Origin: Tetranychus cinnabarinus | Taxonomy: Eukaryota > Arthropoda > Arachnida > Trombidiformes > Tetranychidae | DNA: 64,000 bases | Assembly: GCA_022266195.1 (NCBI GenBank) | Contig: WHVY01000001.1 | Span: forward strand, 10,912,001 to 10,976,000 | Direction: 5' to 3' | Made by a program: the position numbers and the translations under genes | In this document: piece after piece, positions 23,201 to 34,755 of the stretch | Numbering within the stretch: position 1 is the first letter of the stretch | How the letters are laid out: each line of letters begins with the position of its first letter | Notes under the pieces: model-generated | What the model saw: the letters and a program-made list of their open reading frames with translations, nothing else | What the model was told of the DNA's origin: nothing | Database searches by the model: none

Positions 23201-26200
23201 GTTCTTGTCGACGAAGTTATATTTATCTCATTTTTTTGCCGTTTCTTGTTTCAGTTAATCTCGATTTTATCCTCTATTTCACCATTTTCATTTCATTTCA
23301 TCTTTTCTTCTTTTTAGTTGATCTTTTCTTTGACTTTATTCTTGCTTGTTCATGATAGGCTTGGATTTGTTTTGAATTTCTATCAATTGTTCATTTTGTC
23401 GTCGCTCAACATTACAACATTATATCTCGTGATTATGGGTAAAACAAAGATGGATAAAAATGTGAACAATCATTTACTTCATCAAGTATGTACTTGTACT
23501 TGTACTTTTAAAGCCTATCATTTTGTGGGTTCACTTTTAGTTCTGTTTTTCAAACATGAACAGAATATACTGAAAGACTTTATAATGATGAGCTCAAAGT
23601 CTCATGAAAACTTGAGACAACTTGGGGTTGATTCAAATTGAAAATACAAGCATTTCTTGAAAAATAACTTTTTTCGTTTTTTGTATGAACAACTTTTCAA
23701 AAATGGTTACTCAAAGACCAAAGAAATGTTATTTGTGTGGTCAACAGTCAAATGAGATTTCAGACAATTTTTATCTCCTATTAGTAAAGATAAACGCAAG
23801 ATGAGAAAGATCGATACAGGAATGTTTTTGATGAAAAAAGTTTTCGAATAAAAAGTTGTTCCATCCTTGCAATTTGAAATTCGTTCCACCAGTCATCGCT
23901 CGATCACCTATCACCCCATTAGCCTTCCATCCATCAGTACTTAGTATTTACTTGATTCATAATACAAATTGTAATTGTAATAATTTTAATAATTAACGCT
24001 TTTTCTTAACCTTTTCTCGTTTTCACAACTTTCCACAATTGCTTATCTTTGCGGCTTTTCACTCTTTCTTAATCCAATAATCTACTTTATTGTCACCGAT
24101 CCTTTCTTCTTAAGTCAGAGTTTGACTAACCTTCAACCCGTAAACATTAGTGTTGATTTTCAATAAACTGCACACTTGTTGTGTTACCAACCTTTCATTT
24201 CTTTTGATTATTTTATTTTCTGGATTTTGAGACATACAAGTCTTGAATATTCAACCTTTTATTTGTTTAATCAACCAGAATTGTGAAATTTTATCATTTC
24301 TTTTATGCTTTTGTCTCTGATTTTTTGCATAATTTTGTTTGATAATTGCTAGTTCATGATAACAACAGCAAAAACTGATTAACTAACACCTTTATAATAA
24401 ATTAAAAGATTAAATTTCCGAGTTGTTTTAGTTTTTTATCACATTTTTACTCTTTAGCTAAAGAGATTTACCATGCAAGGGATTTACTGTTTGCATTAGA
24501 AGCAAAGTGAAAAAACAAGTCAACAAAAAATGGCACTTGGTTGAGCAATAGAGTAAACTTAAAGTTGAAAATAGCAATTTGTGAGAAACTGAATGTTGGA
24601 AAGGTTGCAACTTGAAAGAAAAAAACTTTGCTGGAATGGCGAAAAAACAAGATTCGTTGCTTGAATCAATCATTAAATTACCTTTATTTGGTCACTCACT
24701 TGACTCATGTTTAATCGGAAGAGAAACTTTTCTTTCCTCATTACACAAGACATTCGATGTTTGAGCAAAAATAAACAAACGCTACTTCTAGAACTGTCAT
24801 CCTGATAATATTGCTGTCCAATCAAACTTTCAATTTTTCATTTTTTCTTGTTCACTTTCAATTTCCAGCTCGTAATAAATGTTGACTGAAATGCCTTCAA
24901 GGTTAAAAATGAAAGTCGACAGTTTTGCAGTTTTTCTCAATTCTAGTACAATTGTTATCAATACTGTTACAATAGATTATTAACAGAAACTAGAAAAAAA
25001 CGAAATTTCAGGCTATTCATGAAAATATATCGACAGAATTGCTCAAATTTTATCACTGAATCAATTGCAAAATATTCATAACAAGCACATTTTACTTCAA
25101 CATCAACATTCACTGTTTTAATTTTAGTTTCTTTCTCTTCACTTGTTCGCATCATTTTTTGCTCTTTGCACACTTCATCAGTCTAACGACAGATTTATTG
25201 CCTTTGAGGTATTTCGATCGATGTTTATGCTTAACACGAGTGAGTCACATGCACCACAAAAAAGAATAAAAAGTTACTTCTGAAGAAAATCTGCAAACAG
25301 AATTGATATTTGGGATTTTTCACTGTTCTTCATAAAGTTTGAGTTTTAAGGACAGTTGAAAACTCAATGCACCAAGAATACTTATTCTGTCGCTCTAAGC
25401 TTTTCCTGTTACTTTTTCACATATTTAACGAACTAGACTTTTTTGGTATTTTCGTTTTGTCTCATTTCATGACATTTCATTTCATGATAACTCGTATTAT
25501 GAGTCATTATTTTTGAACGAATTTGAAGGTAATTTTAACTCAACCGTTTTTCGTTTATAGATTAATAGGATCACGTAGCCAAGCGTGCTTGGTTGAGTAT
25601 AAATTTTTAGTGCTTTTAATGCTGAGACAAAATGAAGAGAGATTCGTCTCTATCATATCATAAATCAAATTCTGATAGATTATCAAATTTTTAAAAATAG
25701 ACCGAGAGTTGGAGCAGATAGCGAGCATTCGAATACTCGATTACTTGATTATTTTTGAATGCGACTAGAATATATTTGAGTATCAGAGATATTCGGTACA
25801 AGACCTGTCTGAGGATATCCACGACGATTGCAGCACCGGAATAGGATATTTTTCTTCTTTTACTTGCTACTATGAATAGAACGATTTAAATTCAAAATTG
25901 TATAGAATGTTAATATTTTTGTTAATAAATAGATTGTGTTATATCGATTGACATAAGTATCTTGGGTTTTAACCTGAGGTTGGACTTGTGTTTATTTCAA
26001 TTCCTCTGTTGGCATTGTGATTTCATTTTCTTCTAGCTGAGACATCCATTTAAAATTTGATGGCCAAAGTTGGAGTTTGTTTAAAATTTTGGTCAAAAAG
26101 TTTTAGTTACAAAACAAAAGATGCTTAAAATTATCTGATTCAATAAAAGTCAAAAAATGTCTTTTATCTGAAATGAAATAAAAATTAACCTTCCAGGCTC

Positions 26201-29200
26201 ATAGAACCATAATAAGCTTTTTCTTTGTAAGCTTATTATTTCTTCACCCATTGACTATCAAACTAAAATTTATTATTTTGCTGCATTATCCTCTTGTGTT
26301 TAACCTTTCATCTTAAGCTTTCGACTGCAAAAATATTTTGCTGACGAAATCTTAAATTTTTCAGCAAATAAATTTTCCACTGACCATTTACTCAGTAAAC
26401 CAAGGATGGTCATCTGTAAAAAATTGCAAAATTACGCTTCACAACTAGCTCCATATCTATGATTAAATACCAAAGGGTCAAAAATAACATTTACTTTTCT
26501 GATGAAAAGACCGTAAATTTTTACTCATTGTACTGCAATTAGTCTGACCCATAAGTCTTTTTTAATAGCTAAAGTTGAATTCCTTCTGTCAAGATAATTT
26601 GCTGAGTAAAAATAGAATCCAAGCAAAAGCATGCAATAAAAAGTCCAATTCTAGTTCGAAATGAAACTTCTTTTAGAACTGAGTATTAATCGTTGAAAAT
26701 ACATCGAAATATTCTCTATGTGCATAAATCAAATAACGAATTTCATAACCAGTGATTTTTCTCAAACATTTTTCGAAGTTGAATTTTCAGTCTCATTGTC
26801 AAAATTATCGTCAAAAATATTCGAGATAACTTCGCAAAAAGGAATTCGAATCGAAAATCCAAGTGATGCGAATGCATATGAAACGATGAATTTTGCTTTT
26901 CGGTTTCAATGTTATCCTTTTTTCAATTCTTATGCAAGATTGCAATATATTAAAAGTCCCCGAGTTTCAACTTGAACGCCATCTCTTGGAGTTCATTTTA
27001 TCACTGATATAACATTCTGTTTCTCCAGCATACAAAACGAAAAGAAATTATCCAAGATTCGTTTCCAGTCAATTCATTCACTTGTTCAATAAATCTTTTG
27101 TGCTCTTGATATACGTGAACGTGGAAAATGCAACCTTTTATTCCGTTCATCTCTTTATTATATACTTATCAATATATTCATCAAAATGAATCCACTTTTT
27201 AACCTTATTCTGGTTCAGCCATTCTCGAAGTAAACAAAATCATTTGTTCCATATTGAAAGGCAACATTCTTCCTGTAGAAGCAAAATCCCCCAAAATTCT
27301 TACAAACATATACACAAATACTGACACTGATTTGCTCAGCATTTTCTTAGGTATGCTTAATCAAACATTTCCTATCCCATTATATTATCCTTGTGGCTTT
27401 ACCTTTCCTTGTTAATATCAATATGCAACTCCCTGTTATCTTAATAATGCAATGTCGAGTATAAAGACAACAAAAAAATTCATTCCCAGTCAACTAAACC
27501 TGCTTGATTAAGGTTCTCAGAATTCATTACAAGGATTGTCTTAATAGTAAACAATAACAAAATAGAGACTTAGCATTCACCGGTTCTGAGCCAATCTGCG
27601 CATTGGCCAAGTTGAATGTTGAAAATTGAATGGGAAAATATTCAACATTTTGCTTGGAAGATCTCAAAATTCAAGGTTTAAATAAATTTTCCAATGAAAG
27701 TGAGTTAAGCCTTTATCAAGGTTCTATCAAAGTTTCCTAGGAAAATGTTGCTGGGAGGATAAAAATATTTGAAATAAAGCAAATTTTCTGTGATATTTCC
27801 TCATTTCTGTTTTCTGTCACATTTAACTTGAAAATAAGACGAAAGGAAAGGTGATAATGAACATGGAAATGGGCGCAAAAAATACAATCAAATTAGTCGA
27901 CAAAGAATAAGTTTATTTTTAAGCAAAAGAAAAAAGACTTTTATCGACTGTAATAATGATTCTCAATATGCTGGACAGGAAAAATGTTGAAGAATATAAA
28001 TTTTCGCTCTTTCCTTGGATTTCCTTTCAACTCTTTTATTCCCTTTTTCACTGCCTTTCCAATCATTATTACAACCTCGTTTTGTATTATTTACTTTATA
28101 CACCATGAAAATCAAGAATCACGCACCAACAATAGATTATCTGGAATATTCATGAGCAAACTTTTTTCATTACTTATATAAATATTTCAATTCATCTTCC
28201 TTTTTTGCCTTCTCTTGAACCTTTTCTTTTCATATAATTTTTTTCAATAAACTTTTCATTTCTACTTTCCATTAGCTTATAATGAACTACTTGTTGAGCA
28301 AGGATCATACCTTTGGTAAAGTTATGATTGCAAGTCCTGGGAATGAGAAAAATCAAGAACTCTTATGAGAATTACAAATGATTCATTATCAGAATTGCAT
28401 CGATAAATTTGCCAAAGAATGTGTTTCCATTTTGATATTGAATTGCAATCTTGGGTCCAGACTTTAGCCTTTCAATGCTATGACAGAATTTGTTACATTC
28501 GAAGAATAGAAATTCAATGACAAGACTACCTGAACATTTACATGGAAAACATTTCATGTAAAGCAATTTTGTGCATTCATTTCATAGCCAATAAAATTGC
28601 TAATGTCGTACCTTTGATTAGAAAGTGAAAATCTGTTTATCATGATGAATACATAAATGAGAATATTTCATCGAAACTCAATTTTCCGTCAACAATATTC
28701 TCCAATATCTCGGATCGATAAGTAAAAAATTGATATTATTTCATTTTTCACTGAACTCCATTTACCTTGGAGTTTTTACTCCTGTTTATTGATATTGATA
28801 CAAGCGTCAACATTTTTGCACAACAATGTCATCCATCAAGTGATGCTTGAGGTTTTACATTTGTAAGTTAATGTTTTGTCAAAGATAGCAAATGTGAAAG
28901 TAACGAAATGAAAAATTGTTTTTCCAGCAAAATTCAACCATCAATTTATTCTAATAAATGCAAAAATCAAAATCAAACAGAAACATTGAAATCGATGAAA
29001 GATATAGACGCATAAATTCAATTAAATCAGACTAAAGATGAAATGTTTGATTTACTTTGCCAACCTTTTAGTCTAAGATTTTCATCTAAACAGAGAAAAC
29101 ATAATTCAGTTCAATTATTTATCTGTTGAAAGATTCTTTAATCAACTTCAAGATTCAGCTTAATTCTGCTGAGAAATGAATAGGAAAAGAAGCAAATCAA

Positions 29201-30049
29201 TTTGAGCAAGAAGAAGACTTAAGATGCATTAAAACATTAAACATTGCAAATTGAATTGAAATGCATGAGAAATTGAAATTTTCTAGATTCGCCAAAAAAC
29301 CTGGTTTCTATCCATCTGCTGAAATGATCACTTCCAGTATTAAAATTGTCTTTGAATTATTTTTTCCTCAAAATATGAATAAAATGAAATTAAAAAAAGA
29401 TCGAAAATTGATGTCCAAACGGACAATCCGACTTGACAAGTTGACTTAAAAAGCAATTTGAGTCTAATTTTTAGAGCATTTACTTTTGATGGCAAACGAC
29501 TCCAACTGAGATAATCACAAAATAATCAAATAAAAAACCTAATCAATGAACCATGAATATCGTACATGATGATGATGAAGGTTGAAAAGTGAAAGATGTA
29601 AAATAGCTGAAAAGATCAACTGGAAAAGATGAAAAGTGAATGTGAAAAGAAAATTTTGATGAAGTGAATGATATTAAAGCCCTAAAGCTATTAAGTTTGG
29701 CCTGATAATAGAGTGAATAAAAGACGAAATGAAATGGATAAACAATGTTGACATTGTTAATTGTTTCTCCTTTTACCTTGTTTATCAGCGTCTGAATCTT
29801 GACTGAAAGACAATGAGTGAAAAAGTATTCAGAATAAATTGAACTTTTTACTTATTTTCTCATTAAGTGATAAGTGAAAATGAAGTTGAAAGGTAAAGAG
29901 GAAAACGGTTTCAATAAGAAACAATCTAAATCTTTTCTTGGTTCCTTCTTCTTCTTTTTTGTTTCGCTTTTGATGTCTTTTCATCATCATCATCATCATC
30001 TTTTTTCCTTTTCTTTCTTTATTCAATTCTTTTCCCAACTTTTTTCTAG
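20250..30049. other. Long non-coding stretch upstream of the acidic exon
   Basis: I found no convincing exon here. The N-terminal exons of spire (KIND and WH2 domains) would be expected on the plus strand at or before this stretch but were not recognised. A region of different composition lies at about 25560-25860, with small stems such as AGAGATTCGTCTCT; its origin is unclear. A TACTTG hexamer repeat lies near 23488-23507. A long pyrimidine tract at 29941-30047, including an ATC microsatellite, leads into the acceptor of the next exon. Confidence 0.45.
29981..30001. repeat. Microsatellite (ATC)n
   Basis: About seven TCA/ATC units lie in the pyrimidine tract immediately before the splice acceptor at 30048-30049. 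Confidence 0.9.
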
Positions 30050-30458
30050 GTTAAAGACATGGAACCTGAGTCTAGTGATGATCAACCTAAAAGAAGGCTG
30101 ATTCGAGCAAACATTAGTCTTAGGTTATCAACAAGCTTTGATGATGATGAAACTCGAGGCTTGTCTGAGGCTCAATCATTGGAAACAACGGATGATCCGT
30201 TTTCAGAGGAAGAACCAGAGGGTGAAGAAAATGATGAACGAGAAAAAGATGATTTACTTAATGAACATGTTCATCTTGATGATTCTCTGATGGAACAAGG
30301 AATAATGCACAAAAGCAACATTGAATTGGAAAATGATTATGAATATGACGACGATGATGATGATGATGAACATCAAATTGATTCGCATAAAGATGAGCTC
30401 GGACAAAAGCCTGATGTGACCAGTGGTTCTCCAGCTGTTAAATTTTCTGATCGACTTT
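30050..30458 (+). CDS. spir: Acidic internal exon, probably of spire
   Basis: The acceptor TTTTTTCTAG ends at 30049 and the donor ACTTT|GTAAGT is at 30459-30460. The frame is open in phase 0 (VKDMEPESSDDQPKRRLIRA) and leaves in phase 1, which matches the phase-1 start of the Spire exon at 51931; the joined codon is TTT (Phe). The 136 codons contain a basic RRLIRANISLRLSTS stretch, then SFDDDETRG. A long Asp/Glu-rich region follows, with a DDDDDDDE run from a GAT microsatellite. I see no catalytic motif. In Spire proteins the region between the WH2 repeats and the Spir-box is poorly conserved and could look like this; that is inference. Alternatively, Met at 30059 may start a C-terminal-only isoform, or the exon may belong to another nested gene. 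Confidence 0.6.
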
Positions 30459-32865
30459 GTAAGTACCTTTGCAACTTCGAAAGCCATCTTTTTTATCTCT
30501 TTTTTCTTTCTCATCACTTAACTCTGTGAATCAGATTATTGTTTCAGTTGAAGCCATGATGATATATTTATTAATTGCTTTGTTAAACAAACAGCTTTAA
30601 AGCTTGAATGCAAAAGTGAACAAGAATGTTTCATCAGCCAATCTGATGACAATCAAGTTAAAGGCTTTAAATGGATCAAATGAATCATTAGTTTTTAATT
30701 GGTTTAAATGTTCAGTCCACTGAGTTTGTGTTTAGACGATAAATCTCTGTCTTGTTCAACTCGATGGAATCTGTTAATTGTTGAGATTAAAATTACGAGA
30801 CCATTTTGTTGATGTTCATCATGAAAGTGCTGTTGCAATTGTCTACCTTAATCAACAGCTAATCAGATTGGAATGAAGATTCGAGAGGAAAGCGGAGGAA
30901 GGAAGAATAAAAAGAAAAGCGAAAGAATTGAATTTAATCAAGAAATTAGCTTGTCACCGTAATGGCTAACAAAGTAATTACTCTTCTAGTGTCACATTAA
31001 CATTATTAAAAGCGTATAATTCTTTTGTTCTCCGCTAATTCAATTTAATTGTGTTTGGATTAATGTTGAATCTGTTTACCGTTTGCTATCATTTGCTAAA
31101 CAGCTTCAACCAGCATTAAGTCATGTTATTGTCTTAAGTGACAAGTGGATGTTGAAAGTAAATGATGAATTTTGTTGTTTCAGTGTTTACGCTATAATGA
31201 CTGAAACCATTTGGTCCAAGTTTAATTGCTTGAAACGTTAAAATCATTTTCTTACAAAGTAAATGAATGGAAGACTTGATGGTGAGCAAGGGAAGTAAAT
31301 GAGAACCAGAAACTGACTTGGATAAGTTCAACTCAACTCTTCCCCAGAACAAAACTTCGAAGGTCTAGAGTATTCTGTATTGACTTGCCAGAGAATACAA
31401 ATTTTGACTCAATTTCCAAAAATAGTGCTCATCATGATCGATTGACATTCAATTGATGGTCCGAAAATCGAGCCTTGTGGCTACATTGCTTGACAGGTTG
31501 GAGTGAAATATTGAAAATTAATTTTTGCGTCATTTGACACTTATTTATAAAACGTATCATGAGATTTGGCAGCTTAACAGCAACTTTAAAATCGATTTGC
31601 TATTTTGCCTTTTGGCTTCAAAGTCCATCTTGCTTCATCTTTTATAATTTGCTCTCTGAAGCTTTGACCTGTCATCGTTCCATTTATTGAATTTGTCATG
31701 AAATTAATTGCTTTGCAAGTGTTCTTACAGCGGATCAAAATTTTCAGCTAACAGCTTCCAGTTTAAAATGATTGGATTGGGATTGGTACGACACTTGCAG
31801 TGTTCACTTGAAACATATACAATTATGGTGTTGAGTCAACGACAAGAAATGAACAAAATTGAAATGCATTAAGCCGATGACAGTAGTTTAAATTGGTAAT
31901 CTGAAAGGAATAGTAAAAGAGATGATGAAAGAAGAGGAAACAAAAAATGAACTTTTACGATAAAACCTTTTATAGCTTCATAGACAAGGCATAGACTGGT
32001 TTGATGAATGAAAAAAGGTGAACAAAATAGGAAAAGGATTTAAAAACGTAAGAATATCAAATGAATGTAAATGAATAAAATAGACAGAAAAGGAGTGATT
32101 CAGGGAACATCGATTGGTACTTAACAAATTTGAATATTAAACCATGAAATGCTCAAGTTTGCTGTTTCTCGCACATTCTGTACCATTAGTTGCTGCTTTA
32201 GTAAAATTGATCAGGATCAGACGAAAAGAATTCATTTCATCAAAAATTCTTTTCGCTCCTTGCCAATTGGGCTGTACTCTGCTTAAGGCTAGCATCTTGA
32301 TCTTAACTGTACAGCTCGTCATACTGGACATAAACTGCTATTCATCTTTACAACATTGAAAATGTCAACATCATTTCATTTGTATTGAATGTGAATCACA
32401 ATGACTTAAGCAATAATACTTGAATCAATTCTGGTTATCTAACAATTTTTTAAAAAAATAATGAATATCGATATGCTTACATACCCAACAATGGGCGAAA
32501 AATAAGGTATCGAAGTCTAACTCCAATATATCGATGCACTAGCCTTTTAACGAAATTTCAAGGTCGATTTCATTAATCAACATTCTAGGTGCATTGCGAT
32601 GAAATGATGAAAATTTTATGAGAACCTTTTATTACTTTTTAATGTGATATTTTGTCATCTTTTGCGCAATTCTTACACAACTGAATTGAATGTTGAATGG
32701 AAGAAGAAATTAAGTGTTCTAGGAATTTGAACATTTGCAATGTTCAAGAAGAAAGCTTCGCTAGAAAGAAGACATCAACAAGAAGGAAATAAAATGGTCA
32801 TCTCAGGATTTCTACAAACAGAAAAAAAGAATTTTGATCGAAAGGACATTATCTTCTGGGTTTGT
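30459..32865. other. Inferred spire intron, proximal part
   Basis: This is AT-rich sequence following a consensus donor. No exon, RNA gene or repeat could be supported. Overlapping short frames around 32137-32359 on both strands show no family resemblance. Confidence 0.5.
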
Positions 32866-32868
32866 ACT

Positions 32869-32933
32869 AGTGTAGTAAAGTCATACTCTGGGTCAAGCTG
32901 TCCACTCTAACCCAAACGCGTTTCAAAGCCTAC
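32869..32933 (+). repeat. Left terminal inverted repeat
   Basis: It pairs with 34689-34752. It contains CTCTGGGTCAAGCTGTCC and CTAACCCAAACGCGTTTC, the latter half resembling the former, so the TIR itself holds a degenerate tandem unit like the minisatellite at 11.8 kb. It directly abuts the left outer palindrome arm. Confidence 0.85.
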
Positions 32934-33131
32934 ATTATTTCATCTTTATTCTTTAGATCATCAAAAGAAGCTTAAAACAAACAGATAACAAAATGAAGTT
33001 GCACAAAATAGAAAAACTTAAATAATGATACAGACACAGATTTTAAAACTCTGTAGGTTAGACCACTGGAGTTAAATTGAAATTAGGTAGTTGTCGTCCA
33101 AATCTGCCAATACTAACTTGGTACTGTCTTT
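32934..33131 (+). repeat. Outer palindrome arm, left
   Basis: This is the inverse of 34003-34200 over nearly 200 bases with roughly ten differences, for example the shared CTTAAAACAAACAGATAACA and TAAATTGAAATTAGGTAGTT. In the right copy the arm is followed by the coiled-coil ORF. In this copy it is followed at once by the TIR, so this half has lost the ORF. Confidence 0.9.
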
Positions 33132-33135
33132 ATCT

Positions 33136-33312
33136 TTATCCTCTCAAAGAAACAAAACGTGTTATCGAGGCAACCACACGAAATTTGTCGGCATCATTTC
33201 TTCTAGTTAAACGCTGGAGGGTGGAAATAAGTTCTTCTTCAGTTCCTTGACTAATGTCAAATTGTTCTTGAGCTTGTTGTCCATCTTCTTGTGTAAACCG
33301 AAACCTCACCAT
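33136..33312 (-). CDS. Small ORF, 58 residues, of the TIR element
   Basis: ATG is at 33312 and the stop at 33138-33136. The protein begins MVRFRFTQEDGQQAQEQFDI and continues SQGTEEELISTLQRLTRRND, then ADKFRVVASITRFVSLRG. It is hydrophilic and Gln/Glu-rich, with a probable amphipathic helix in the second half; no known domain. It lies between the inner and outer left palindrome arms. The right half has an unrelated shorter sequence (33899-34002) in this place, so the gene survives only in the left half. Read in unit order, the ancestral element would carry this ORF upstream of the coiled-coil ORF on the same strand. Whether it is expressed is unknown. Confidence 0.5.
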   Translation of the reverse strand: MVRFRFTQEDGQQAQEQFDISQGTEEELISTLQRLTRRNDADKFRVVASITRFVSLRG

Positions 33313-33320
33313 TTTACTAA

Positions 33321-33561
33321 CAAGGAAAGTGTCTCAGGTATCTCGGAAATTTCCGATTGAGACTAGTGTCATTCAATAGAGCCTAAAAACTCAGATAGTA
33401 AACTTTCTGGTCACGAGAAAAATCAGGTTCAAACCCGTTTTCTGCAAAGCTGCAAAAATGCAAAGTTTAACTAAAATTTTTTCTAACTCTAATTCATTTT
33501 CCGAGGTTTGCAGACCTAAAAAAATCATGGGGATATTCAAAACGCTATATAATGTCTGCTT
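33321..33561 (+). repeat. Inner palindrome arm, left
   Basis: This is the inverse of 33638-33898. Shared blocks include CAAGGAAAGTGTCTCA, TCTCGGAAATTTCCGATTGA, GTTTTCTGCAAAGCTGCAAA and GCAGACCTAAAAAAATCAT, and it ends in the AACGCTATATA/TATATAGCGTT block next to the centre. Small indels separate the arms, so the duplication is not brand-new. Confidence 0.9.
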
Positions 33562-33637
33562 ATAATGATTAAGTTCAAAATAAGAGTAAATTGATGATTA
33601 TTCCAATTTAAATAAGAAAAATCAAATAAATTTGTGA

Positions 33638-33898
33638 AAGCAGACACTATATAGCGTTTGAAATATTTCCAATGATTTTTTTAGGTCTGCGAACCCTGGA
33701 GCATAAATTTAAGTCAGAAAAAATTTTAGGTAAACTTTGCATTTTGCAGCTTTGCAGAAAACGGGGTTTGACCTGATTTTTCTCGTGACCGAAAGTTTCC
33801 TATCTAAAACCAACAAACTTTTTACTGGTTCTTCGGGCTCTATCGAATGACGCTAGTATCAATCGGAAATTTCCGAGACACGTGAGACACTTTCCTTG
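33638..33898 (+). repeat. Inner palindrome arm, right
   Basis: This is the inverted partner of 33321-33561. The 76-bp spacer between the arms (33562-33637) is AT-rich and not itself palindromic. The arm is about 20 bases longer than the left one because of an insertion around 33800-33830. Confidence 0.9.
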
Positions 33899-34002
33899 TA
33901 AGTAGTCTTCATCGTAGGTACTTCGTTATCTATCGATAACACTCATCAACGATTCAATTAATTGGAAGAATACTCAAAGAATACTAGGCCTAGAATATAG
34001 GT

Positions 34003-34200
34003 ATAGACAGTACCAAGTTAGTATTGTCAGATCTGTACGACAACTACCTAATTTCAATTTAACTACAGTGGTCTAACCTACAGAGTGTTAAAATCTGTGT
34101 CTTCATCATTATTTAAGTTTTTCTATTTTGTGCAACTTCATTTTGTTATCTGTTTGTTTTAAGCTTTTTTTGATGGTCTAAAGAATAAAGATGAAATAAT
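34003..34200 (+). repeat. Outer palindrome arm, right
   Basis: This is the inverted partner of 32934-33131. Its outer edge, GATGAAATAAT, abuts the coiled-coil ORF directly, whereas in the left half the same edge abuts the TIR. Confidence 0.9.
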
Positions 34201-34520
34201 TGAAGGAACGGATACACCGTCTTAAGCTATGGCTTAATCAAACTCAAAAAGAAGTGATGGACCTAGGAGAGGAATTAGAGGATCGGATCGAGGAGGTCGA
34301 GATTCTGTCAACTGAGACCAAACAGTTATCCTCTAAATTGTCAAAGGTTATAAAGAAAAAAAGAGAAATCGAAGAGGAAAAACATAACTTAGATGCATAC
34401 CTTGATTATGTTAACAAAAGAATGGTAACATTAGTCGGGTTTCCCCAAGAAGCTTTCATTAAACAATATATGGAAGCATCGCAGAAAAGGCAAGATAACA
34501 CTATATTTATATTAAATTGA
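34200..34520 (+). CDS. Coiled-coil protein of the TIR element
   Basis: This 106-codon frame runs from a TTG at 34200 to TGA at 34518-34520. The first in-frame ATG is GTG-ATG-GAC (the MDLGEEL residue), so the true start may be downstream or supplied by an upstream exon. It reads RIHRLKLWLNQTQKEVMDLG, EELEDRIEEVEILSTETKQL, SSKLSKVIKKKREIEEEKHN and LDAYLDYVNKRMVTLVGFPQ, then EAFIKQYMEAS. Leu/Ile/Val heptads and alternating charge predict a coiled coil over about the first 70 residues. The tail YLDYV...GFPQEAF...QYM is shared with the decayed ORF at 12016-12335. Conservation of this tail between two diverged copies argues that the protein was under selection. No transposase or DNA-binding motif is seen. 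Confidence 0.6.
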   Translation: MKERIHRLKLWLNQTQKEVMDLGEELEDRIEEVEILSTETKQLSSKLSKVIKKKREIEEEKHNLDAYLDYVNKRMVTLVGFPQEAFIKQYMEASQKRQDNTIFILN

Positions 34521-34688
34521 TTTCACTGCCTTTTTCATTTAATCAATAGTGGATTTGCACATCATTAAACATTCAATTCATATTCTTGAAAATAAAGATC
34601 CAATTCATTTGCTAAAAAAAGCCATACAATTATTTCCAAAATAGCAAAAAAGCCAGCCCAAATTTACAAAAAAGTTAAAAACAGTCAT

Positions 34689-34752
34689 GTAGGTTTTGAA
34701 ACGCGGTTGGCCTAGAGTGGACAACTTGGCCCAGAGTAGGAATTACTACACT
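34689..34752 (-). repeat. Right terminal inverted repeat
   Basis: It pairs with 32869-32933. The interval 34521-34688 between the ORF stop and this repeat is AT-rich and featureless. Confidence 0.85.
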
Positions 34753-34755
34753 ACT

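Larger units (their letters stand above)
32866..34755. mobile_element. DNA element with about 65-bp TIRs, ACT duplication and large internal palindrome
   Basis: The left end at 32869 reads AGTGTAGTAAAGTCATACTC, followed by TGGGTCAAGCTGTCCACTCT. The reverse complement of the right end (from 34752) reads AGTGTAGTAATTCCTACTCT, then GGGCCAAGTTGTCCACTCTA. The two 64-65-base repeats are about 85% identical by eye. ACT at 32866-32868 and 34753-34755 is the putative target duplication. Inside are two nested pairs of inverted arms around a 76-bp centre, plus two small ORFs on opposite strands. There is no transposase, so the element is non-autonomous or degenerate. The AGTG...CACT ends with a 3-bp duplication do not match a superfamily I can name (CACTA elements are the opposite way round). 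Confidence 0.82.
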
